64,000 bases of DNA from positions 1,240,001 through 1,304,000 of the forward strand of contig JACJXX010000001.1 of assembly GCA_020636435.1 (NCBI GenBank). The letters run 5' to 3'. This DNA is from Lewinellaceae bacterium. GTDB taxonomy: Bacteria; Bacteroidota; Bacteroidia; Chitinophagales; Saprospiraceae. This document shows positions 8,718 through 16,302 of this stretch, one piece after another (position 1 is the stretch's first letter; each line of letters opens with the position of its first letter). The notes under the pieces are model-generated. The model saw only the letters and a list, made by a program, of their open reading frames with translations, was not told where the DNA came from and made no database searches. The translations under genes and the position numbers were made by a program.

Positions 8718-11090
8718 ATGAACCGCCGAAGAACATTTTCTGAAAATAAAGCCTACGAGGTAGACCTCCTCGTACTGGGCAGGAGAATCTGGGAAAAAAA
8801 GCACTGGTTTGCCATTTGCCTGGCCGCAGGCCTGGCTTTGGCCTACCTGTACGCCCAGGTCGCTACTCCCGTATACCAGGCCAGTACTTCTCTGTTCTTC
8901 GACCTTACCGGAAAAAATCGCGAATTGGGCAAAAGTTTTCAAAAAATAGGAGACAACATCAGGGTGATGGAGCGGAAAAAGAACCTCTACAACGAAATGG
9001 GCACGCTCCGTTCTTTTCATCTGTTGAAAGAAACCATGGAGGGCCTCAACTTCGACGTCTCCTATCATTCCGGCAGCTGGTATGGCTCCCGGGAGCACTA
9101 TGGCGCTTTTCCTTTTACGGTAGAACTGATAGACACGCTGCCCCAGATGTTCGAGGCGCCTTTCCACGTGGAAATACTTTCCGGCACAACATACCGGCTT
9201 TCGGTAAAGGCCAGGAATTTTACCACCTCCAACCCGGCGACCAAAACGAGCCACGTAGTCAACCGCGACTTCCGTTATTCTGAGAGCCACGCCTTTGGCG
9301 AGCCGGTCATTTCCGACTATTTCCATTTCATCATTAAAAAGAATGATTTCAAAGGCCTGCAGGGAGAGAAGCTCTTCTTCACCATCCACAGCATCGAAAA
9401 CCTGGCGGAGGCCTACCAGGAGAAACTGCAGGTGGAAGAAGTGATCGGCGCCAGCATGCTGCGCCTGAAATCAAACGGGGAAGAGGTGAACAAAGAAGTC
9501 GCCTTTCTCAAGGAGCATTCCAAGCGCTACATTGAATTTAAACTCGAAGAGCGGGAAGAAATGGCCCAGCGGAGAGAGGATTTTATCCGCGGGCAGCTTT
9601 CCAACATCTCCGACTCTCTGGCTCAGGCGGAACTAAGGGTAGAACAGTTCAAGAAAAACGGACAGGCCGTAAACCTGGCCCAAAAGGCCATCAACATCCT
9701 CAACAACATCATAGAACTTGAATCTTCCCGCACCCAACACGAGTGGCAGATCAAATACTACGGGACCCTGCTGAAGTATCTCAGCGACAGCACCAAGGTA
9801 GACAAAGTGATCGCGCCCGCCGCCATGGGCATCCAGGACCCCCTGCTCAACCAGAGCCTGGGAGAGCTTCAGAAACTCTATGCCGAAAAAGGCCGCATGG
9901 GTTATTTCAAAGGCAGGGAGAGCCACGACATGAAAATGCTGGACGCCCAGATTTTCTTTGCCACCGAATCGATCCAGCAGAACCTCAAGAGCCAGATACA
10001 GGCTTCCCGCTCCGCGCTCGAAAGCGTCCAGGAGCGGATTGCGAAGCTGGAAGAATCCATGGCCGAGGTGCCCCGGCGCCAGAACCAACTGGCCTATTTC
10101 GAACGCAAAAGCGCCCTTTTCCAGAACCTCTACAATTACCTCAGCCAGGAACTGGCCAAGACCCAAATCAGCAAAGCGGAGGACATTCCCGACATCAAAG
10201 TGCTGGACGAAGCGGCTATGACCGGCAGCCAGCCGGTATCCCCGCAGAAAAAACTGATCCTGCTGATTGGCATTATCGCCGGCCTGAGCCTGCCTTTGGC
10301 CTGGATCATCATTTACCAATCACTCGACGATACCGTCCAGGACATCCAATCGCTGGAACAAGCCACCAGTATTCCGGTGGCGGCCAGTATTGCCCACCTG
10401 GACCCAAGGCACAAATCCATCTGGCGGGTTAGGGAATCTTTCCGGGAACTGTGCGCCCGGGTATTGTTCCTGGAACCCGACCAGCGCAAGAAGGTCATCG
10501 GGCTGAGCTCGACCATTCCCAATGAAGGAAAGACCTTCTGCGCGATCCACCTGGCGCGCACCCTGGCCGACAGCGGGAAAAGGGTATTGCTGGTCGATGC
10601 GGATTTCCGGGTGCCCAGCCAAATCAAAAACACAGTCGAGATCACGCAGTATGGATTTTCGGATTACCTGATGGATGAGCGCCTTTCCGAGCACGGGGCC
10701 ATTTATGAAGACAAGTCGCAGCGCAACCTCCACTACCTTCCTACGAAGATCGAGGAGCGCAACCCCCAGATTATCCTGGCGAGCCCCCGCCTGCAACCCC
10801 TGATTAACCGGCTGAAGGAAACGTACGACTACATCATCATCGACAGCCCGGCTATGGGGCTGGTCTCCGATTACCTGTTGTTGTCGCACCTGATCGATTT
10901 CCACCTCTTCGTCCTGAGAAGGAAGCATTCCAAACTTTCCTTCCTTCCCGCTTTAGAAAAGTTGGTGAAAAAAGGAAACATAGCCGACGTCCACCTCGTA
11001 TTAAATGATGTGCCAGGTGGGTCATTTTATTATGGGGAATCCTATTATGCAGAAGAGCGCCCCGAGCATTTGGTAAGCCTCAAAATTTAA
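8718..11090 (+). CDS. Polysaccharide co-polymerase with fused BY-kinase domain (Wzc-like), copy 2
   Basis: This 790-residue paralogue of the 3395 gene has the same order of parts: TM1 at about 31-46, a periplasmic coiled-coil region, TM2 at about 512-531, and a kinase with Walker A STIPNEGKT (about 597-605), A' LLVDADFRVPS (about 624-634) and B YDYIIIDSP (about 703-711). It keeps the periplasmic hallmark YNYLSQELAKT just before TM2. It differs at the tail, which has only four Tyr in two pairs (SFYYGESYYAEE) and no Lys-rich end. The two copies may make hetero-oligomers or serve two polymers. The gene is followed after 7 bases by the polymerase-like gene, suggesting translation coupling. Confidence 0.92.
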   Translation: MNRRRTFSENKAYEVDLLVLGRRIWEKKHWFAICLAAGLALAYLYAQVATPVYQASTSLFFDLTGKNRELGKSFQKIGDNIRVMERKKNLYNEMGTLRSFHLLKETMEGLNFDVSYHSGSWYGSREHYGAFPFTVELIDTLPQMFEAPFHVEILSGTTYRLSVKARNFTTSNPATKTSHVVNRDFRYSESHAFGEPVISDYFHFIIKKNDFKGLQGEKLFFTIHSIENLAEAYQEKLQVEEVIGASMLRLKSNGEEVNKEVAFLKEHSKRYIEFKLEEREEMAQRREDFIRGQLSNISDSLAQAELRVEQFKKNGQAVNLAQKAINILNNIIELESSRTQHEWQIKYYGTLLKYLSDSTKVDKVIAPAAMGIQDPLLNQSLGELQKLYAEKGRMGYFKGRESHDMKMLDAQIFFATESIQQNLKSQIQASRSALESVQERIAKLEESMAEVPRRQNQLAYFERKSALFQNLYNYLSQELAKTQISKAEDIPDIKVLDEAAMTGSQPVSPQKKLILLIGIIAGLSLPLAWIIIYQSLDDTVQDIQSLEQATSIPVAASIAHLDPRHKSIWRVRESFRELCARVLFLEPDQRKKVIGLSSTIPNEGKTFCAIHLARTLADSGKRVLLVDADFRVPSQIKNTVEITQYGFSDYLMDERLSEHGAIYEDKSQRNLHYLPTKIEERNPQIILASPRLQPLINRLKETYDYIIIDSPAMGLVSDYLLLSHLIDFHLFVLRRKHSKLSFLPALEKLVKKGNIADVHLVLNDVPGGSFYYGESYYAEERPEHLVSLKI

Positions 11091-11097
11091 CGCCACC

Positions 11098-12516
11098 ATG
11101 GAAGAACCACAGTTGTTGAAAATGGACGGGTTGGATATAGCATTGATCAATGCCTACTTTGTGGTAGCATTTTTCATTGCGGCCTACTTTGTCTACAAGA
11201 GCCAGGTGGAGAAGAACAAATTTGAGTTGTTGGTTGTCTCCTACTTTTTATTGACCGGAGAATACAACGACCTGCTTACTTTTTCGATACCGGGCATCAG
11301 TTTCTTTGAAATACAGCCGGAACGCTTTTTGTTGCTGGTATTCAGCTTTTTTATATTCCGGAGTGTTGCGTTCCCCGGATCGGTCAGCCAGGCCAAGATC
11401 AGGAGTTCGCCCTGGGTGCAACCCTTGTTCCTGGTCGCCCTGGTCCTGGCGGCATCCACGGTGGTCGTTGCGCTCTTTATGCACGTCAGCAACCTGGGGC
11501 TGTCTGAGGCCATTGTACAATCGTTGAAACCGCTGAATGTTTTGGTACTGGTCTATTCTTTCTATCTCCTTTCGAACGAACGGGTGATAGCAACCATTGG
11601 GAAGGTCATAGTTGTGACTGCGGTTGTTTCCAGCATCATCTGCCTGATTCAAACCGGCGTAGACACGATGTTTATGCGGGTGGGAGAGCAGCGGACGGCT
11701 TTTGGCGATGTGCTGCGGGCTACCGGCCTTTTCCGGACCGAACGCATCAACGCCTATTTTCTGATCATCTCGATGGCCTGGACGCTGATCACGCTGGAAA
11801 ACAACCGGTTGAAATACCTGCTTGCCGGCTTATTTGCCGCAGCGGTGATCTGCACCTTCCACCGGATGAGCTGGCTGGTCATGAGCTTCGTCCTGTTCAT
11901 CTACTTTGTAAAGATACAAAAGGTGAGCGCGGCCCGCTTGTCTTTCGCCGCGCTGATCGGCCTGGTCATCGCCCTGTCCATTTATACGTTCTACTTCCAG
12001 GATATCATGCAATCTTCCCTGGTGCAGGAACGGCTAAGCGACAGCGTTGACGGGCGGAAAGGCTATTACGCCATGGTGATGGAGAACATTGGCAACCAAC
12101 CTGTTTTCGGGTATGGCGGAAAAAACAATGAAGTCTACTACCAGTCGATGTTGCAGATCACCGGCCAGTACAACCGGGCCAGCGGGCAGGATGGAGGCAT
12201 ACACAGCGGTTACTTTTCGACCCTGTTCTATTACGGCGTGCCGGCCTTCGTGTTTTACGTCCTGTTTGTGACGCTGGCAATATTTTATTTTTATCGCTTG
12301 ACCCAGTATAATATATTTTTTGCCATCCCCTTTCTGATTGCGGTCATTTATGCCCTGGGCAACCTGACCAATACCTTGATGTATTCCGGCATCGGCGTCT
12401 TTTACGCCATCCACCTGGGCATGGGCCTGGGCGCCCGGTATCAGCGGGGCTTTATCTACGGAGAAATTAAGAACTTTAAAATATCCTTCCGAAAGACACT
12501 TCCGGAAATAGGATAA
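11098..12516 (+). CDS. O-antigen polymerase/ligase-like membrane protein (Wzy/WaaL type)
   Basis: This 472-residue protein has roughly 11-12 hydrophobic helices, and probably polymerises lipid-linked repeat units on the periplasmic side. A large soluble loop in the C-terminal half, between about residues 300 and 370, contains GRKGYYAMVMENIGNQPVFG and then SGQDGGIHSGYFSTLFYYG. The loop has the G-x-H-S-x-Y-x-x-x-L pattern seen in the Wzy_C/O-antigen ligase loop. Sequence does not separate a polymerase from a ligase; the flippase, co-polymerases and export gene around it favour Wzy. It begins 7 bases after BY-kinase copy 2. Confidence 0.75.
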   Translation: MEEPQLLKMDGLDIALINAYFVVAFFIAAYFVYKSQVEKNKFELLVVSYFLLTGEYNDLLTFSIPGISFFEIQPERFLLLVFSFFIFRSVAFPGSVSQAKIRSSPWVQPLFLVALVLAASTVVVALFMHVSNLGLSEAIVQSLKPLNVLVLVYSFYLLSNERVIATIGKVIVVTAVVSSIICLIQTGVDTMFMRVGEQRTAFGDVLRATGLFRTERINAYFLIISMAWTLITLENNRLKYLLAGLFAAAVICTFHRMSWLVMSFVLFIYFVKIQKVSAARLSFAALIGLVIALSIYTFYFQDIMQSSLVQERLSDSVDGRKGYYAMVMENIGNQPVFGYGGKNNEVYYQSMLQITGQYNRASGQDGGIHSGYFSTLFYYGVPAFVFYVLFVTLAIFYFYRLTQYNIFFAIPFLIAVIYALGNLTNTLMYSGIGVFYAIHLGMGLGARYQRGFIYGEIKNFKISFRKTLPEIG

Positions 12517-12590
12517 ACAACATAACCAAGATCGGCTTTTACGCCCCGTCCGATTCCTTCACAGAGGCTTAAACCAAAACGTATAAGAAA

Positions 12591-12620
12591 ACTGCCGCAG
12601 GCACGGTTGCCCGCAGCAGT
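12591..12620 (+). terminator. Hairpin after the polymerase-like gene
   Basis: ACTGCCGCAGGCA pairs with TGCCCGCAGCAGT across a 4-base loop, with 11 of 13 positions complementary. It sits in the 185-base spacer before the DUF4956 gene and has no T-run, so termination is uncertain. Confidence 0.35.
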
Positions 12621-12701
12621 GGCTTTAGATACAGTGTACCCGATGCACTGCAGGATATTTATTAACTGTAAAACATGATTCGATCTTAAACTCTAGGTAC
12701 T

Positions 12702-13385
12702 ATGAATCAGAACCAAACCTTCGAACAATTTTTAGCAAACCAGGTCCCGGAGATTTCTCCCTGGAACTTTCTCATCAACCTGCTGCTTACCGCAGTGCTG
12801 GCTCACCTGCTGGGGCGGATTTATGCGCGCTATGGCTCCTCGCTTTCCAACAAGCGGTCGTTTGCCGCCAATTTTGAGCTCATCGCCGTCACCACCATGA
12901 TCATCATTACGATCGTGAAGTCTTCCCTGGCCCTTTCGCTGGGTTTGGTTGGCGCGCTGTCTATCGTCCGTTTCCGGGCTGCCATCAAGGAGCCGGAAGA
13001 ACTGGCGTATATCTTCCTGACCATCGCGCTGGGCCTGGGCTTCGGCGCCGACCAGCGCATCGTCACTTCCCTCGGCTTCTTCTTTGTGATAGCCGTCATC
13101 TGGGGCAAACACTTCCTCAAGCCGGCGGATGCGCAGCGCAGCCTCAACTTCACCGTCCTGGCGGAAAACCCCCTGGGCCTTACCCTCGACAGCATCGTCG
13201 AGACCATCATGCCGCACTGCAAGGAGCTGGAAATGAAGCGCCTGGATGAGAACAAGAACTATATGGAAGCCGCCTTTGTCGCGGAGTTTAGAAATTTCAA
13301 CGACCTGAATAAGGCCCGCTCGGCTCTCCATGGCCTGAACGACTCTATTCAGATCAGCTTTTTGGATCAAAACGGAATAATTTAA
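12702..13385 (+). CDS. DUF4956 membrane protein
   Basis: This 227-residue protein has about four transmembrane segments in its first 150 residues, then a small cytoplasmic ferredoxin-like-sized domain. The family signature SLGLVGALSIVRFRAAIKEPEELAY is split across the third helix, followed by LTIALGLGFGADQ. DUF4956 proteins are uncharacterised; they are known to sit beside CotH-like or VTC-like polyphosphate polymerase genes. Here the CotH-like gene starts 4 bases after this one ends, so the two are almost certainly co-translated and likely form one membrane complex. The molecular role is unknown. Confidence 0.85.
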   Translation: MNQNQTFEQFLANQVPEISPWNFLINLLLTAVLAHLLGRIYARYGSSLSNKRSFAANFELIAVTTMIIITIVKSSLALSLGLVGALSIVRFRAAIKEPEELAYIFLTIALGLGFGADQRIVTSLGFFFVIAVIWGKHFLKPADAQRSLNFTVLAENPLGLTLDSIVETIMPHCKELEMKRLDENKNYMEAAFVAEFRNFNDLNKARSALHGLNDSIQISFLDQNGII

Positions 13386-13389
13386 TATC

Positions 13390-15999
13390 ATGAAAATCAA
13401 GCAACAGAACAACGGTTCGAACCGGTCCAGAGAGATCCTCGACATGCTCAAGGACAAAAAGTCGCTGAGGGTTTGGATCTTGCGCCTGGCAGGCGTGGCA
13501 GCAGTCGTAGCCTTGTTTTTTGGAGCGCTGGGCTACGGCGCCTATCTTAGAAAAACCGGGGATACGGGTTACTACAAACACGCCCTGCTTCAAATGGCAA
13601 ACCTGGACTTTTCGTTCATCAAGAAATACGCCACCGGGCAACTGGCCGACCTGGACAAAGTGGATATTGACATCAAGTTCAAGCACCTGCTCCGGATGGA
13701 GTACCTGCGCGAACAGGCCCTGAGCAACGGCATGATCACCGACGAGCAGAAAGGGGAAGAGTTCCCGGCCAAGCTGACCATCAATGGGATGACGCACGAT
13801 GTGAAAATCTCCCTGACCGGCATGATGACCGTGCACCTGGAAAACCAGTCCAAGTTCTCTTTCGAGGTCAAGGTTAAAGGCGACGACACCATCAAGGGCA
13901 TGAAGCGCTTCGGCATGCTGCTCCCGGATACCCGGGGGTATGTGACCGACTGGCTGGGCATGGAACTCATGAAAGAAAGAGGCCTGATGGGCCTGCGGGT
14001 GGATTTTGTAGACGTATCCATCAACGGCAAGCCCAAAGGAATCTTCTATATGGAAGAACGCTTCGACAAATACCTGGTGGAAAACAACCGCCTGCGGGAA
14101 GGCATCATTTTTAAACTGCAGGAAGACCTCGACCCCTATCAGGAGAACAAACTGATGGCGGACGACGGAAACCGGGAGCAACTGCTGATGATCAAGCGGA
14201 TGTGGCAGGAAGTGCTGGCCGGCAACCTGGAACTCGGCAAATTCCTGGACCTGAAGAAAACCGCCCAGGCCTTTGCCATCACCGACCTGATGAATAACCG
14301 GCACGCCCTCTACCGCTTCAACCTGCGCTTTTATTTCAACCCCGTCACCGGCCTGGCCGAGCCCATCGTCCGCGAATGGGGCGCCATGCACAAAAACGAC
14401 CCCAACCAGTGGTCCCTCATGCTGGAACAACCCAGGGAGCCCAACACCCAGCGCGACAAGCTCGAACGAGACAAGGTGCTGAAGATGATCTTCGACAACC
14501 TGGAGTTCAAGCGCTATTACCTGCAGGAAGCACAGGTGCTCAGCCAGGAACAGTTCCTCGACCAGTTCCTGGCCAAAAACGGCGACAAACTGCACAAGCT
14601 GGTCAGCAAGGTCTATAAAGACTGGCCCTTCTACGACCTGCCTACGCACTTCCTGTATGAAAACCAGAAGTACATACAGTCTGCCCTGGCGCCGGACAAG
14701 GACCACATCGTCGCCTATTTCGACCAGCAGAAGGATTATGAACTCAGCGTTCACATCCGCAACACGCAGGATTTGCCCGTCGAGATCAAACACCTGAGCT
14801 GGCGCGACACCCTCTTCTTTTATCCCAAAGAGCCCATCGTCCTCGATGGCGGGTTTACCGTGAAAAAGGAAGACGTCCAGGTTTTCAACTTTGAAATACC
14901 GCCGACGGTTACCTGGTCGGACACGCTGCTGGAGGAACTGAAAATTTCCTACAACCTCCTGGGGCTGGACAATACCGGCGAATCCATCCTGGTTTTCCCC
15001 TGGCCTTACGAAGAGCGGCAGGCTCACGCCACGAACCCCATCGTCCGGGACGCCAACCATACTACCTTCAAATTTATCGAGGAAGTGCCCGAAACCAACG
15101 TGATTACCATCCCGAAAGGCAAATGGACGCTGGACCGGGATCTGGTCATCCCGGCTGGCCGGCGCCTCGAAGTGGAGGCCGGCGCCGAGATCGACATGGT
15201 CAACAATGTCAAAGTCATCTGCTACTCGCCGGTTTACTTCATGGGTACGGAGGAAGACTCCATCCTGGTGCATTCTTCGGACCGGACTGCCCAGGGATGG
15301 ATCATCATCCGGGCCGATGAGCGCTCTTCGCTGGAGTACACCACCTTCGACCACCTCAACTGCTCGAAAGAAAAGGGCTGGGGAGTCTCCGGCGCGGTCG
15401 TCTTCTACGAATCGCCGGTGGACTTCAACTCCGTTGCGTTCATTGGCAACCAGATTGGCGATGACTTCCTCAACGTGATCCGGGCGGACTTTACGATAGA
15501 CCGCTCGATGTTCAAAGACATCAATGCCGACGCCTTTGACTGCGATTTCTGCACCGGGTCGGTATCCAACTCCCTCTTTGTCGACGTTGGCAACGACGGC
15601 ATAGACGTCTCCGGATCAGACATTACGGTCAGCCACGTCACCCTGATCAGAATCGGAGACAAAGGCCTCAGCGCCGGAGAAGGAAGTACCATGACCGCTC
15701 AGTGGGTAGACGTAACCGACTCGGAAATTGCCTTTACCAGCAAAGACCGTTCCCAGTTGATCATCTCCGACTCCAAGTCGACCAATACCCGGATCGGGAT
15801 CACCATCTTCATGAAGAAATCGGAATTCGGCCCCGCTTATGTGAAATCGGACCGCGTGCAGATCGAAGGAGCGGAAATTCCTTACCTCATCGAAACGAAT
15901 TCCGGCTTCCTGCTGGACGGAGTATCGTACGAGGCCAACCGGGACGACGTGAAAAAAATCCTGTACGGAGCGGAATTCGGAAAGGCCAGTGTAAGGTAA
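13390..15999 (+). CDS. Membrane-anchored CotH-like protein with C-terminal right-handed beta-helix, copy 1
   Basis: The 869-residue protein has a short basic cytoplasmic lead, one TM helix (about 29-52), a CotH-like domain (about 95-500) and a beta-helix of repeated short strands (about 575-869, for example FTIDRSMFKDINADAFDCDF). CotH in spore formers is an atypical protein kinase for coat proteins. The family core is visible: GIFYMEERFDKYLVEN (from residue 217), REGIIFK, and ITDLMNNRHALYRFNLRFYF. The segment where canonical CotH has its W-D-x-D metal-binding motif reads PIVREWGAMHKND here, so the Asp pair appears lost and catalysis is doubtful. It starts 4 bases after DUF4956. Function in EPS assembly or modification is inference only. 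Confidence 0.75.
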   Translation: MKIKQQNNGSNRSREILDMLKDKKSLRVWILRLAGVAAVVALFFGALGYGAYLRKTGDTGYYKHALLQMANLDFSFIKKYATGQLADLDKVDIDIKFKHLLRMEYLREQALSNGMITDEQKGEEFPAKLTINGMTHDVKISLTGMMTVHLENQSKFSFEVKVKGDDTIKGMKRFGMLLPDTRGYVTDWLGMELMKERGLMGLRVDFVDVSINGKPKGIFYMEERFDKYLVENNRLREGIIFKLQEDLDPYQENKLMADDGNREQLLMIKRMWQEVLAGNLELGKFLDLKKTAQAFAITDLMNNRHALYRFNLRFYFNPVTGLAEPIVREWGAMHKNDPNQWSLMLEQPREPNTQRDKLERDKVLKMIFDNLEFKRYYLQEAQVLSQEQFLDQFLAKNGDKLHKLVSKVYKDWPFYDLPTHFLYENQKYIQSALAPDKDHIVAYFDQQKDYELSVHIRNTQDLPVEIKHLSWRDTLFFYPKEPIVLDGGFTVKKEDVQVFNFEIPPTVTWSDTLLEELKISYNLLGLDNTGESILVFPWPYEERQAHATNPIVRDANHTTFKFIEEVPETNVITIPKGKWTLDRDLVIPAGRRLEVEAGAEIDMVNNVKVICYSPVYFMGTEEDSILVHSSDRTAQGWIIIRADERSSLEYTTFDHLNCSKEKGWGVSGAVVFYESPVDFNSVAFIGNQIGDDFLNVIRADFTIDRSMFKDINADAFDCDFCTGSVSNSLFVDVGNDGIDVSGSDITVSHVTLIRIGDKGLSAGEGSTMTAQWVDVTDSEIAFTSKDRSQLIISDSKSTNTRIGITIFMKKSEFGPAYVKSDRVQIEGAEIPYLIETNSGFLLDGVSYEANRDDVKKILYGAEFGKASVR

Positions 16000-16028
16000 G
16001 CACGCTACTGGACATTTTGGGGCCTATC

Positions 16029-16088
16029 TGTGTAAATGTGTAAATGGTTGCCCCCCCTGCTTCTTTTACACCTTTACACACTTACACA
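16029..16088 (+). terminator. Stem-loop after CotH-like copy 1
   Basis: TGTGTAAATGTGTAAA pairs with TTTACACACTTACACA with 15 of 16 positions complementary, 30 bases after the stop codon. The right arm is directly abutted by the MITE-like element, whose left flanking repeat lies inside it. Confidence 0.4.
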
Positions 16089-16090
16089 TT

Positions 16091-16243
16091 GAGGGGTGGG
16101 CATAATGCAAATTTAGGGCTTTGATCCACCCCCTAACCCCCGCCAGCGGGGGACATTTTCCCGAGTTTAGCTGTGCGTTCTCCCCCGCTGGCGGGGGCCG
16201 GGGGGTGGAATTTATAGGTAAAAACCCATTATGCCTACCCCTC
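16091..16243. mobile_element. MITE-like palindromic element with 11-bp flanking direct repeats
   Basis: The element is 153 bp. Its ends are inverted repeats: GAGGGGTGGGCATAATG on the left, and CATTATGCCTACCCCTC on the right (16 of 17 complementary). It is flanked by identical 11-bp direct repeats ACTTACACATT at 16080-16090 and 16244-16254, as expected of a target-site duplication. A second, inner inverted repeat joins CCACCCCC..CCCCCGCCAGCGGGGGA to its complement around 16125-16208, and each arm holds the self-palindrome CCCCCGCCAGCGGGGG. No coding capacity is present, so movement would need a transposase supplied elsewhere. It fills most of the 303-base gap between the two CotH-like genes and may block read-through. 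Confidence 0.75.
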
Positions 16244-16302
16244 ACTTACACATTTCATTCTTTGCAGATCAATTTATTAGACCATCAAGGGATTACTTGA
16301 TC

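Noticed and set aside
16231..16302. Upstream start of CotH-like copy 2
   Set aside because: This ATG is inside the MITE-like element, and the added 24 residues have no counterpart in copy 1, whose start aligns with 16303.
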